The notes: generated by a model from the letters alone, not told the origin. A stretch of 62,000 nucleotides of DNA from Branchiostoma floridae (GCF_000003815.2 NC_049983.1:29068420-29130419), one strand, 5' to 3'. Counted from the first letter of the stretch, positions 1 to 11,072 are shown. A program made the numbers and translations.

Positions 1-177
1 TGCATCAGAGCACATGGCGGACGCATGTACCAGGTGCGCAGGACGACGTTCACAGCGTCGACTGGGGAAACAAGAACACACAATCATTCGCTGCACGTCT
101 ATTGTCTTTGCTCTATTACTTATGATGAAGATTTGGTTTTTATCTCAGCTTTCAAACATAAAAAAGGTAGTCTTGCT

Positions 178-405
178 ACTGATCTTGTGCCCTTGCAAAA
201 GGCACTTCATATGACTTTCCTCACTTCACTCACTGACAGGTGTAAAGATTGGTACCTGACTTTGGCTGTTTGGCTTTGGTAAAAGGCGAAGAAAGGAGAG
301 GGTTGGGTGCCACCTTCTAGTACCATGCCCAGACACAGTGGATAACAACCCCCTGCCCCTACGGCTTAGTGTATGGGACTACTTTTACCTTTACGTTACT
401 TTAGT
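178..405 (+). repeat. 5'-truncated tRNA-derived SINE copy
   Basis: This stretch matches two other places in the window. The block from 'cttgtgcccttg' through 'ggcactt' and 'gactttcctcact' also occurs, reverse-complemented, at 16040-16195. The block 'gtacctgactttgg' through 'cacagtggataacaac' also occurs at 58080-58205. The other two copies retain the tRNA-like head with A- and B-box promoter sequences; this one lacks it and is therefore 5'-truncated. The three copies together define one dispersed SINE-like family. Confidence 0.6.
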
Positions 406-469
406 AACTGTTGACAATACTACAGAGTTTTAGGTGCTGAGGTTTTCTATTAGGATAATACAGACGTAC

Positions 470-2882
470 CTCATCCTTCTCCACAGTGGCGTCGTTCACC
501 AGCCGGACGTCCTCGTGGACATCGAAACTGAAGAGCGGACCTGCAACAAGGTCACATGATTAGTTGCTTTTCACTGATTGGTCCAACAGTGATGACATCA
601 TGTACCGAGGAGACTGATTCAAAGTCGAAAACAAAATCAGCCCCTGCAGTTCTAAGAAACTGCTAGGGGGCCCAAATCTATACTTCCACATGAGCCCAAT
701 AGCTTAACCTAACCAAATCATCCAAACCACATGCCTACTAGTACTGCGTTACTGAATCATCAAACGGCATGTCCAGAACAAGAGACATGCCAACTGGAAG
801 TATATTTCCAAAGGAAATGGCTGAGGGTGAAGAGAAGTTAAGTACAGATTGTACTTCTATGAAACTCACCACTCTTGCCTCTTGCCTTGGTGACAATGAA
901 GTCATAGAATGTGTAGTGCTGCAGAATAATAACATACAACGTACGTATATTATAAAGTCTTGTTAAAAGGCTAATTGCATTTAGAAACCAGGAAAAAAGA
1001 CAAACAAACCATGAAGAACAATTTAACAGGACAAAAGAAGTGTCCACATAGGAAATGCAAGGAGATCACAGAACTTGGTTACAGTACATGTAATTACTAT
1101 CCTATCAAACAAAAGACCTTGTGAGGACTAGTAAGGATTAAAGTTAACATGTTAGTTTGATAAAAAATAAAATATGGAGGTACTGTACTATGTATCTAAT
1201 ACACACATTGGAAAAGAAAGTGCAACAGTACTGAACATGTTTATGGTAGATGATCATGAGTATGAATCAGCCGCCAGACTCACATGTGGGATGATCAAGT
1301 CTTCTTTGATGTACATCAGCTGTTCTACTGTTGCCGACCTGATGTCAACAAGAACAAACAACATTTACCACAACTTATAGTTTACTCTAACCAGAAGCCT
1401 GGCTACATAACACTTCTGCCTATGCCTGTGTGGAGGGGCCACCATAAAGCCACTCACACACACTCACTCACTATCCGGTTACCTTAGTACCCAACTGCAT
1501 TTATCAGGCATTTTACCCAACAATTACCCTTCAATACCTCTAATATCATGCTGCCATCATGCTGATACACGAGGCCTCCTATAGCCGAAAGTTTTGCTGT
1601 TACTGCATGAGCCCAATTTGCTGACAAAAAGCTTGAAATCTCTAACTTGAAGGTATCACGTTGGACGAAGCATTATTTGCCAATGTTTTGCAAGAGGTTT
1701 TGTACAAGTTTTTACAGAAGGTCTCCCACCTGAGTTCTGTGAAGTCCTTGCGGAGCATCTCCAGGCAGCGCTGTAGGAACTGCTGGATGCTGTTTCCTTT
1801 CTTCATCTGAAAATCGACATCGCGTAAACAAACATCACGTCATCAGCTGTCAACAGCTGATAGAACAATCAACAGAAAACAACATCACAGAAAAAGCAAC
1901 TTTCAGCACTTCTACAACATCGCTAACACAACTGTTCCCTCTCTTCATATGCAAAACAACATCAGAGCTGTCCAAAAAAAGTCCAGGTCTCTGTGATATT
2001 ATGAAATTTAACTTCTCATGCAGCACAACAAGTATCTATCCAATTTTAACTGTATGGATGTAATGTATAAATAATATGTGACCACAGGAAGAATAGTCTC
2101 TGACGAGGCTAATTGTGGATCAAAATAAACTCAACTCTACTCAAGAGCAAATAACTTGCACTACACTCAAACCTCCAGACCTGGTCCTCTCAGATGGGGC
2201 AGAAAGCTGGAGGCCGGGTTTGAAGAGGGTACCATATCAAGTTACAGCTCCCACCACTATTATTGAAAAGAGTAGGGGTCCAGCCCATTGTGAGTACACC
2301 AAACCTTACAGTACAGTCTTACACAGCAGGTACAGACTGCACAAAACCGGTGTGTTTCATGGAAAGACAGTTTACTGGTTTTCAAAACAAACAAGCAGCT
2401 GGTAATGTTACCTTGACTGTCCGTCTGTGTCCGGACCCGTCCCAGTAGCTGAACGTGATCTCAATCTCCTCGTCTGGGGGAGGGAAGGGAGCAGTAGGTC
2501 ATACAGAAAAAGGTCAGAGGTTATTTTGCACACTACATGTAGGCTGGAGAGAGACCAGTCCCCCTGTAAGTAGCTTTTGTACTTTATTTCTTATTTTCAC
2601 AACCGATAAAAATGATAGATACAAAAACTTGAATTAAGAACTAGTAACATAACTGTACAACCATGGTCTGAAGCTAGAACACCTGTAAGTAGACAACCCT
2701 TTACAAATTAGATAAACTCAGTTCCGTGACTGTCAAGGCAGGAAGTAACTTATAGTCATATAACCTCCTTGTGTAAAGTTGGTAGTAAACTAGTGATGAC
2801 CCTTTGCAGCCTTACTTTTGATTTTCTCCTGTTTGCCCTCCCACTCCTGTCGGAGCTCCTCACGTAGTTTGTTCTCTTCCTC
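470..2882 (-). CDS. FAM50: FAM50/XAP5 family protein, C-terminal half (six exons)
   Basis: Exons on the minus strand, in order: 2816-2882, 2412-2473, 1730-1806, 1284-1338, 870-918 and 470-540. All have AG acceptors and GT donors, and their phases join without a stop to give 127 residues. The product closely resembles the conserved part of vertebrate FAM50A. It shows [17 protein letters not shown], then [57 protein letters not shown] and [17 protein letters not shown]50 proteins are nuclear and associated with spliceosomal function (family knowledge). The N-terminal coiled-coil half should lie at higher coordinates but is not recognisable; a gap (2923-3022) and a LINE follow immediately. The last roughly 38 residues expected after EKDE are not convincingly present in 1-469 and may lie beyond the left edge. 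Confidence 0.93.
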
Positions 2883-3029
2883 CTGTAGGGGGAACAGCAG
2901 GGGGGTTAGAGGAGGGGGGGAANNNNNNNNNNNNNNNNNNNNNNNNNNNNNNNNNNNNNNNNNNNNNNNNNNNNNNNNNNNNNNNNNNNNNNNNNNNNNN
3001 NNNNNNNNNNNNNNNNNNNNNNTGAATAA

Positions 3030-4190
3030 TTACTGAATGAATGAAGACCTTTATTGCACGTTTTTGCCCCACTGGGCTAAGTACAGGTCAAATGTAACAA
3101 AGTAAACATGTAACAATGGTAACAATCATATACCTTTAAATGTAACGTTACATATAAACATCTAATCTACTCTGGTACATTCGACTTCATCTCGCTTCTT
3201 GGTAATTGCATAAATGTATCTAGCTGTATGATTGGTTAGAGTTGGTTTGTCGAAGGCTGCAAGGAATATGAATTTCTTTTTACTATTCAAATATCTGAAG
3301 TGAGGAAATTTGCTTAACACATAGTCGAATAGAATGTTTCTATCGCTATCATACAAAGGGCAATCTACAGTAAAATGTACCTCGTCTTCTACTTTACCTA
3401 AACTACAATATTGACAGATTCTTTGCTCTAGAAGAGTGTGGTTATAAATGTCTTCCTGGTTCGATTCGCAATTTGTGACAACTGATTCTTACTTTTGTCA
3501 CGGTAGATCGGTGGCGTACATTTGGAATCTTAAGATAATCTTCTTTGTTATAAGATTGCTTTAATAATCTGTATGTTCGTAGTTTATTTTTCGCACTTGC
3601 AATCGTTGCGGATTTCAGACAAAAAGGCCTGGAAATGGATATCTTTTAAACACTGATAGATTGATGAAATAATGTGTGCCGTATTTGAACCGTTTGGCTG
3701 AGCGCTTTGCCATACGAAAGCATAACCACATTTCTCTAGAGTATTGCGTACACCAGACGCCCAACACTTTGCACCCGTTGCTTCTAAATTTATTTGGCAC
3801 AAGAGAGCATCTGCTTGAAGGCTGTCAGCTGGCACCTTCTTGTAAAGTCGAATGAAATACTTGATGGCATTTAGGGAGGCCTCCAGATGAATGGGGTACC
3901 TCCCTAGTTCTGTCCGTGCTGCGAGATTACTAATTACTACTAGTTCTTGGGATATTGAGAGAATGTTTGCAAAATTTTAAATGTACAGATTCAATCGGGC
4001 AAAATTTTGGGCTTTTGAAAGGCCCCCATATTTCAGACCCATACAGTAGGATGGGTTTAATACAAGAGTCGAAAAGCTTGTTTTTAACGCTTAGTGAGGC
4101 ATTGGCCTTGTTTAGCGACTGTCTGATGCTAAACAAAGATTTTAGGCCCTTGCTGTATAGGTGTTTGTTGTTGGCCAAAGTAGTATAGGA
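3030..4190 (-). mobile_element. Non-LTR retrotransposon (LINE) ORF2 C-terminus and 3' end, decayed
   Basis: Read on the minus strand, 4178-3930 encodes KLFDSCIKPILLYGSEIWG, the conserved post-reverse-transcriptase segment of L2/CR1/I-type LINEs. Further broken frames follow at 3835-3584 and 3356-3162. They include a degenerate Cys-rich tail with a CPLYDSDRN-like motif near 3345-3365. Stops and frameshifts separate the pieces, so it is a pseudogene. The 3' terminus, on the plus strand 'gaatgaatgaagacctttat' near 3037, recurs at 28895-28930, giving a second truncated copy. The element abuts the gap at 2923-3022 next to the FAM50 exons. Confidence 0.8.
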
Positions 4191-4194
4191 GGGA

Positions 4195-5260
4195 CGGGAC
4201 GACGTGATTTGGGGAGGGTCTTGGGGGAGGGATGTGTTTATGTGTTTATTGGGGTTATAATGAGGTCAACTGGAGGGTTTGGGTTCATGATTATAGGTCA
4301 ACTGGAGGGTTTGGGTCATCACGACGGTTCATCGGGAGGGTTGGGGTCACCAAGGGGTTATAGAAGAGGTCATCAGCATACTTAGGATAATCACCTGTTG
4401 TTTCATTGTCAATAATTGGGATTTGTTGCTGTTGATTGTAAACAACCAAGGTTTGCTGAGTTGTAAGCTTGAAAGTATTGCATATCGTGATCAATAGTCG
4501 GACTTATGCATCAAGTCATAACTGAACGAGAAAAATGACAAAGAGGCCAGATACATGTTTTTCATCGTGCTTTATTTGTGCCATTTGGTCAAGTGCAGAG
4601 TGCTTTATTTGTGCTATTTTAGTCAAGTGCGCGTATTTCGTTTTTCTTTCTGTGCGTTGGTAATATGTCACCAAGCAGGAGATGCAAGGACAGCTTTCCT
4701 TCTGTCTCATCGATGTGTCTGCAAAGAACGAAAAGGTGTTATGAGTATTATTGAAGGTAGGGAAGCAAAGAGGAATGTACACAAGAGGTTGGTTTAGAAG
4801 ACGCTTGGTAAATGGTGCAAATGGGATGAACATGGTAAGTTGAGACGATTTGGTAAATAGGGTAGCAATCATGTCCGCTGTGTTTGAGGATCGATTCTCA
4901 CCACCTGGAGGCACGTGTGTGGTCGATTTGTCACAACACGTCAACACGCATTTCCGGATAGACCACTTAACTCCTTTAAGGATGATGACACTTGGTTTGG
5001 CAAAGCGGGGTAATGACGCAACTTTTGTCAACAGTTTAACAAGCGAAACGGAGAAAGAAAAGAATTGTCACCGATTTACAGTTAGAGATTATGTATATTT
5101 ATATATTCTTTATTATCAGTGACACAGTAAGATTTAGTAACCCGTAAGAGACCTCTAGAAAACCTTTGCAAACCTTCCTCCGGGATGTCATGACTAACCG
5201 TGGACTGGACGGGGTACCCTCAATAGTTTTTACAGCACATCGTAAACCGTACTAAACGGT
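4195..5260. other. Unassigned interval with short tandem duplications
   Basis: I recognise no gene here. 4255-4320 holds two copies of 'ggtcaactggagggtttggg' followed by diverged versions. 4565-4635 holds a 33-bp direct duplication around 'gtgctttatttgtgc'. A 171-codon minus-strand frame (5031-4516) has no familiar motif and could be chance or a remnant of the adjacent polymerase-bearing element. Left unannotated as a gene. Confidence 0.5.
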
Positions 5261-5317
5261 TGGTAAGAAGGAAACTCGTTTCGGGCGATGTACTGTGAAG
5301 ACAGGGCAAACATGTTT

Positions 5318-5480
5318 TGTCAACAATTCCAAGCGCATGCGTCCAGAAAAATAATGACCGCGCATCCTGAGTAACGAGCAAACATCTGTGTCAACAATTC
5401 CGAGCGCATGCGCAAAGGATGAATGTTCTGAATGAGACCAATTAGTGACTCTTGTCAACATTCTAATGCGCACGCGTACA
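5318..5480 (+). promoter_or_regulatory. Three direct repeats with NRF1-like palindromes upstream of the polymerase ORF
   Basis: The motif 'gtcaacaattc' followed by 'agcgcatgcg' starts near 5319, recurs near 5390 and, diverged, near 5454 with 'gcgcacgcg', at spacings of about 71 and 64 bp. The cores (gcgcatgcg/gcgcacgcg) resemble the NRF1 recognition palindrome. They lie 310-470 bp upstream of the ATG at 5793 and could be promoter or replication-related repeats of the element. The function is inferred. Confidence 0.45.
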
Positions 5481-5792
5481 AAGTGAAGTTTTCAAGCTAG
5501 ATTACCTTTGAGATGTTGGGGAAGTTGAATTAAATGCGCAAAACATCATTGAAAAAACGCACGACTCAGCGAGCGTAGCTCAGAACGTCTAGACGTCCAA
5601 GAAGCGACGGTGCTCGGACGGAAAAAAGGTCAGTTTCTTGCTGTTACCTGTTTTTAACGAAGTTGTATTTAGTTCCGTAGATATATGTGGAGAAGGAGTC
5701 TTCTTTTGTGAACGATTCGGCGTATTTTAAGACGAAAGCTCAAAGTGCTTTGTTGACCAACGGTGTCTTTTTTCGCCAACAGGAAAGATATC

Positions 5793-7844
5793 ATGGGTTT
5801 CCCCTGCGACCTCTGTGAAAAAGTGTGCAAAAGATCTCACGCACGCGCGCGGCATATCCGAACAGTGCATACGAACGGACCTTCGGCGCATCGATGTGAT
5901 TCTTGTGGTGCCGTGTTTTCGCGATCAGATAATCTGAGACGACACCAACTACAGCACGTCTCAGGTGATCGCACACACGTGTGTGAAGTCTGCGACAGAA
6001 CGTTTACAAGGCGGGAGCATCTCATTCGTCATTGGCACAGATTCCATGCGGTTCAACCATTGGATCGACAGGAAACAACTGCTCCCTTGACGTCAACCGA
6101 GGAGCCCAGCACATCGCAAGGTCATAAAAGACCACCCGACAGGGAAACTGAAAGACCCGGTAAGAAAGCAAGGATCAACGCCAGACCCCGACCGCAGCAT
6201 ATCGCCTTAGAAGAGGATCCGAGGGATGAACCTGAAGACTTGTCTCCACAAGAGGATCCAAACGTGGCTGAATTGTACACTCAGAAATGGTCAATCATAC
6301 GTACCCAATTCTGGCGACAGAAAGTAAACGACATATACAATTTCCGTCTGTACTCTACCACCATAGACGAGCTGAGAACGAGAGTGTGGGCCGTCTTTCA
6401 TGACCAGCGAACGGCCTTTAAGATAAATGTGTCTTTTGGCTTCATCTTGAGAGACAATAAAACGGGAGAACTGAGATACTTTTATGCGCACGAGAACAAC
6501 CACCTTCTCCTTCAAGAACCGGCGATAGTAGACAACCAAGACGACATCGACCGATTCTTGGACAAGTTGGGTACAACGGACATCCTGGAACACGCAAGAC
6601 AACAGAAGCCGGATTCCGGATGGGTCGTCCACAAGGTAACCAACGCTACGTTTTACGTCAGCAAGTTGACAGAACATCCGATAGGGGCCCCCGATGTTTT
6701 GCCGGATTATATTGTCAACAACAAGGCCGTCGTCGCCCTACAAGTCGGACCGCAAGGCCTCTACAAGGACAATCTGTGTTTTTTTCGCTGTCTCGCGATC
6801 CAGCACAAGAAGGATCCAAGATATTGCGAAAAAGCCACCAAGACTCTTCTCAAGAAGTACCTGTCATTTGTCGGAAAGACCCAAAAACAATTCAAGGGGG
6901 TGAAGTTGAGCGACCTCAACGACATGGAAGACCTCTTTCACATCAACATCTACGTGTACGGTCTAAAGCAAGACGCCGAATGTCAAAGCACCTTTGCCGA
7001 ACTTATCAGACGCCCTCTGGCGACGCACGGCGACACCATGTATCTGAACCTATACGCAGGGCACTTTAGCTACGTCAAAGACTTCAACAGCTACGCAAAG
7101 TCCTGGGCTTGCTGCAAGTGTGGTATGAAGTGGACACATCTCGGTCATCTCCACAGACACGAGGCAACATGCACTGGGGCTATCAACTACGTTTACCCTG
7201 GAGGCCCGTACAAGCTGACACAAACCATTTTTGAGAAGTTGCAGGATGAGGGGCTAGTGGTACCCGAGGAAGATCGATACTACGGTTTCCGTGCAACGTA
7301 TGACATAGAATGTCTACTGAAGCCCGTCACGGGTCAAGGGACAGTAAAGATGGTATGGGAAGCGGTTCACGAACTGCTAAGCGTGAGCGTCTGTTCCAAC
7401 GTACCGGGATTTACGGAAGCGAAGTGTTTCGTGTCCGACGGAGATACAGCGGCGGTCGTCATAGACTTTCTCACCTATCTGGAACAAGTCAGTAATACGG
7501 CTTACACGACGTTGCGAGAAAAGTTTGACTGGGTCTTTCAAAAAATGTGGGACAAGAGACAGAAGGACATTGAAGAGGAGGAGGAGAATGAGAAGAATGA
7601 GAAGACGGTGGATCGCGAAGGCCGAAAAACGAAAATCAAGAAACACTACATGACCTCTATGATGGAAGAACTAGAGCGCTATCTGAACGAGTTGCCCGTG
7701 GTCGGATTCAACGCCGGAAAATACGACATCAACGCCATGAAGGAGTTCTTTCTCCCTGTCCTTCTAAAAAATCAAAGCAAGCTTTTCGTACGTAGATCTG
7801 TATGGAATATATATTCTCACAACAACAGTAACTACACTAAATGA
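5793..7844 (+). CDS. C2H2 zinc-finger / Cys-His domain / family-B DNA polymerase exonuclease protein of a selfish element, N-terminal part
   Basis: 683 codons from the ATG at 5793. That start lies just downstream of a likely splice acceptor (poly-T then cag at 5779-5781), so an upstream leader exon is probable. Three C2H2 fingers lie at residues about 5-26, 35-55 and 64-85. A charged linker follows, then DNLCFFRCLA (about 326-335) and GHFSYVKD (about 423), which look like the Cys and His of an OTU-like peptidase fold (inference). Next comes a CCKC-x10-H-x3-H/C finger. The segment RATYDIECLL (about 501) carries a D-x-E like exonuclease motif I, and GFNAGKYDIN (about 640) resembles motif II of protein-primed family-B DNA polymerases. 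The palm and finger regions are absent. TTC|GTACGT at 7785-7793 is a plausible donor, so the last 19 codons may be intronic readthrough. Such fusions are seen in Maverick/Polinton-like or adintovirus-like elements; exact class unproven. Confidence 0.75.
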   Translation: MGFPCDLCEKVCKRSHARARHIRTVHTNGPSAHRCDSCGAVFSRSDNLRRHQLQHVSGDRTHVCEVCDRTFTRREHLIRHWHRFHAVQPLDRQETTAPLTSTEEPSTSQGHKRPPDRETERPGKKARINARPRPQHIALEEDPRDEPEDLSPQEDPNVAELYTQKWSIIRTQFWRQKVNDIYNFRLYSTTIDELRTRVWAVFHDQRTAFKINVSFGFILRDNKTGELRYFYAHENNHLLLQEPAIVDNQDDIDRFLDKLGTTDILEHARQQKPDSGWVVHKVTNATFYVSKLTEHPIGAPDVLPDYIVNNKAVVALQVGPQGLYKDNLCFFRCLAIQHKKDPRYCEKATKTLLKKYLSFVGKTQKQFKGVKLSDLNDMEDLFHINIYVYGLKQDAECQSTFAELIRRPLATHGDTMYLNLYAGHFSYVKDFNSYAKSWACCKCGMKWTHLGHLHRHEATCTGAINYVYPGGPYKLTQTIFEKLQDEGLVVPEEDRYYGFRATYDIECLLKPVTGQGTVKMVWEAVHELLSVSVCSNVPGFTEAKCFVSDGDTAAVVIDFLTYLEQVSNTAYTTLREKFDWVFQKMWDKRQKDIEEEEENEKNEKTVDREGRKTKIKKHYMTSMMEELERYLNELPVVGFNAGKYDINAMKEFFLPVLLKNQSKLFVRRSVWNIYSHNNSNYTK

Positions 7845-7861
7845 CAGTATGTAGTACTTAC

Positions 7862-8029
7862 CATATCAGGAAGTCTTTCATGGTCTCCATGTTGTGTTCT
7901 TTCCAAACTTCCTGACAGTAGAGGTAGTCTTCTTCGAAGATGCCCTCCCCCTTTAGCTTGCTATAGAAGGCCGCAGAAGGTGGTAGCTCCGTTTGGTTCA
8001 GTTTCTCTAAAGAGTCCATCCATTCATAT
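7862..8029 (-). CDS. Inverted orphan exon of the same family-B DNA polymerase type
   Basis: On the minus strand an AG acceptor (8030-8031) and a GTAAGT donor (7856-7861) bound 168 nt with one open phase (2 to 2). It encodes YEWMDSLEKLNQTELPP, AAFYSKLKGEGIFEEDYLYC and ETMKDFLIW. As I recall this family, this segment normally follows the exonuclease region encoded just upstream at 5793-7787, yet here it lies on the opposite strand, tail to tail with that ORF. Either a second, inverted element copy has left one exon, or an inversion or misassembly split a single gene. No flanking exons were found before the gap at 8460. Confidence 0.6.
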
Positions 8030-8040
8030 CTAAGAGGGCA

Positions 8041-8275
8041 GGGTGCGGAAAGTCAACATCATAAACCTAGTACCAACACCGATGTCCGCTTTGGTCAAAC
8101 ACAGACGCGTGCGAGTGCAGGCACTATGGGTATGGCAGTAGAAAGTGAGAAAATCAACATCATAAAACCACCAGTGCCAACACTCATTTCCGATTTGACC
8201 AAACACGGGCGCGTGTACGCAGACGCTGTTGCACCATAAAGCCTCTAGTATCCACACTTGTTTCCGACATAGACG
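8041..8275. repeat. Imperfect ~115-bp direct duplication
   Basis: The block 'gtcaacatcataaa' then 'ccaacac', 'ccg.tttg.ccaaacac' and 'gcgcgtg' occurs at 8050-8125 and again at 8152-8225, with a third weaker partial match to 8275. It lies upstream of the inverted polymerase exon and probably within its intron or flank. Confidence 0.5.
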
Positions 8276-9120
8276 CAATGGCTCACATGTACAGAACCGT
8301 AGCTAAGTATCCAAAAGAAATACGTATACGTATATGCACATCAAAATATGAAATAGAATCAACGGTAGTATGATGACAATAAAGAATATCAACTTACGGA
8401 AAATGGCCTTTGGTTTCCGTACACTCATAGGCTCTGAGGACGTGGGAATAGGAGAAGCCNNNNNNNNNNNNNNNNNNNNNNNNNNNNNNNNNNNNNNNNN
8501 NNNNNNNNNNNNNNNNNNNNNNNNNNNNNNNNNNNNNNNNNNNNNNNNNNNNNNNNNNNTGGACTGTACCGAAAGGTTAATTCCGAAGATAAAAATAAAA
8601 TTGTAAAATGGTTGGGGTAAAGGTAACGGCTAATCCAAAACATAAAGAAAAAAAGGTTTCAGCTTGAAAAAAGTACAAAAACACTATTATTGTACAGTAA
8701 CAGCACCTGTACCCACACTTAAAGGAGCTTACAATATAAAGGCCAATTTGCTACACCAGTAAGTTGGTGAATGGTTTCATTAATGGTGAAAATTTGCTGA
8801 TTGGTAATTTTTATTTTTATTTTTTTTTACAAAAAATAGGAACGAGCGAATCCGTGAACCAAGAAATTAAATTGGTGTGGCCTTACAGTAGTATTTAGCA
8901 GACTGGCAGGTCCTGGTGTTCCTGAGGGTGGAGTAGTTGGTCATGGATATTAGGGACATGATTCAATTGGGCTTTGCACATGTATCATTCTGTCATACAT
9001 TGGAATCACAATAGAAAAGTGTTCCAGTATGTGTATACTGTACTGTGATTCTTGCAGTTAATTTGTCATTACAAATCTACATGTAAGTAAGAAGCCTCAT
9101 CTGAACGAATGAATGAATAT
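8276..9120. other. Non-coding interval with gap and possible TIR element end
   Basis: No gene recognised. N gap 8460-8559. 'aattggtgtggccttac' at 8868-8886 matches (in reverse complement) the 'ggccacaccaatttttt' terminus of the TIR element at 26983-27387, suggesting a related fragment here. Confidence 0.4.
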
Positions 9121-9328
9121 GGACAGCCCTCTCACCTTTGGGCCCTTTAGTCCCTTTCCCAGAGGTCCAGTGAAAATGCACGGAAACGGTTGTGTTTCTG
9201 GATGCATGAATAGGTCATGTGACTCAAGATCATACTTTTGTCCTTAGAACTCTGACAATTGTGTTTTCTGCTGTTTGTTCTACTATCATTCATGCTGATT
9301 GCACTCTATCTTCTTTATCCTCATGCAG

Positions 9329-10770
9329 AATCCAACACTTTCCATGGACTGGAGAACCTCAGATTCTTGTTCCTACAAAAGAATGCAATTTCCATCATAT
9401 CCCAGCATGCGTTTCAGGGCCTACCTCTCCTTACCACTGTGACGCTATCCCAGAACCAACTGAGATCTGTGCCCACGGATGCACTCCAGGACCTGCAAAT
9501 CAAAGCCAGGTTCGTAAACCTGGCCGCAAATCACATCACTACCATCACAAGCCAAGTGAAGTCGCTGGGTCAAGCCCACCTACGTCTTAAGGTAGATAAC
9601 AACAAACTCAACTGTGACAAGAATCTAATATGGTTCATCTGCAATCTGCCATACCTGGATCAGATCCAGAGTCCCAGTTCATTGAAGTGTGCTTCGCCCG
9701 CAGGACTCCGTGGAACTTTCCTCATGGCATTGAGGGGAGACGTTGGCCAGTATAATGTGTCACAACAAGGGACCAACTTCACTGGATGTCANNNNNNNNN
9801 NNNNNNNNNNNNNNNNNNNNNNNNNNNNNNNNNNNNNNNNNNNNNNNNNNNNNNNNNNNNNNNNNNNNNNNNNNNNNNNNNNNNNNNNNNNNNNNNNNNN
9901 NNNNNNNNNNNNNNNNNNNNNNNNNNNNNNNNNNNNNNNNNNNNNNNNNNNNNNNNNNNNNNNNNNNNNNNNNNNNNNNNNNNNNNNNNNNNNNNNNNNN
10001 NNNNNNNNNNNNNNNNNNNNNNNNNNNNNNNNNNNNNNNNNNNNNNNNNNNNNNNNNNNNNNNNNNNNNNNNNNNNNNNNNNNNNNNNNNNNNNNNNNNN
10101 NNNNNNNNNNNNNNNNNNNNNNNNNNNNNNNNNNNNNNNNNNNNNNNNNNNNNNNNNNNNNNNNNNNNNNNNNNNNNNNNNNNNNNNNNNNNNNNNNNNN
10201 NNNNNNNNNNNNNNNNNNNNNNNNNNNNNNNNNNNNNNNNNNNNNNNNNNNNNNNNNNNNNNNNNNNNNNNNNNNNNNNNNNNNNNNNNNNNNNNNNNNN
10301 NNNNNNNNNNNNNNNNNNNNNNNNNNNNNNNNNNNNNNNNNNNNNNNNNNNNNNNNNNNNNNNNNNNNNNNNNNNNNNNNNNNNNNNNNNNNNNNNNNNN
10401 NNNNNNNNNNNNNNNNNNNNNNNNNNNNNNNNNNNNNNNNNNNNNNNNNNNNNNNNNNNNNNNNNNNNNNNNNNNNNNNNNNNNNNNNNNNNNNNNNNNN
10501 NNNNNNNNNNNCGAGGCCCAGTCAATTCCAACAGGAGCCAACACTAAGCCAAAATATGAAAATAGTACAGCAGAAAAAGGAAACATTACCACAACAGAGA
10601 ACAAGCAGAGTCCTTACGGAATGGATGACAGCATTGAGAGTCCAAGCATAAGCAGAATGCTGTACAGAAGTGAGTCACAGCATGCTGGTGAAGATCATGA
10701 TGCATCCCACATCCTATACAACAAAACTGGAGAACCCTGTAACCCTGAAAATCTAAAAGTTAAATATTAG
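9329..10770 (+). CDS. Leucine-rich-repeat receptor-like protein, terminal exon (720-N gap inside)
   Basis: The exon opens after a pyrimidine-rich acceptor ending at 9328. It encodes LRR units (LENLRFLFLQKNAI, LPLLTTVTLSQNQL, ARFVNLAANHI). An LRR C-terminal capping module follows, with C at CDKN, C at WFIC, C at KCASP and a final C at FTGC just before the gap. After the N run (9792-10511) the same frame gives a hydrophilic tail rich in S, T and E that ends CNPENLKVKY and TAG at 10768. A transmembrane segment, expected between, would fall in the gap. The gene is therefore probably a type I membrane LRR receptor. Upstream exons with signal peptide and further LRRs were not identified. Continuity of the frame across the gap depends on the gap size being exact. 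Confidence 0.75.
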
Positions 10771-10824
10771 GTACTTAAACCTTAAAAGTTTTCCTTTATT
10801 CTAAGATATTTTGAAGCTGTATGA

Positions 10825-10960
10825 ATCCATCCTCCTTCCTCGCTCTCCACCCACTCTGTCCTGCACAAAGTGTACCAGACTCTTCCATACTACCCTGGGC
10901 CTGAGCAGCCACTTAAGACATCGCCACCAACAATCAGCAACTGAGGCTGGCTTGACATGA
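10825..10960 (+). pseudogene. LINE ORF2 C-terminal zinc-finger remnant
   Basis: One frame reads SCTKCTRLFHTTLGLSSHLR then HRH, a C-x2-C-x12-H-x4-H finger with the GL-SHLR signature common at the extreme C-terminus of many LINE ORF2 proteins. It lies directly after the LRR stop codon and has no intact reverse transcriptase in front. It could alternatively sit in the LRR gene's 3' UTR as a chance match. Confidence 0.4.
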
Positions 10961-11072
10961 ACTAATGCTTGGCCACGAGCGGACGCCGATGTACTATGAA
11001 TTCATTGTCCAATACTTTTGAACCTTTGGCCATTAACAAAGTGCTAGTAGCTGTTGACAGAAACCATAGTAG

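Noticed and set aside
1-60. Minus-strand VVLRTWY, similar to the VVLR-WY near the end of FAM50
   Set aside because: The flanking residues do not match the expected C-terminus, and splicing from exon 470-540 to the nearby AG gives a stop in phase, so I did not extend the gene.
4516-5031. 171-codon minus-strand frame
   Set aside because: No motif, splice context or homology recognised; possible element remnant but not supportable.
9120-9180. Minus-strand GKGTKGPKGER, collagen-like
   Set aside because: Too short, with no neighbouring Gly-X-Y exons.
9779-10604. Overlapping long frames on both strands
   Set aside because: Open only because the 720-N gap contains no stops; only the plus frame is supported by LRR sequence on its 5' side.
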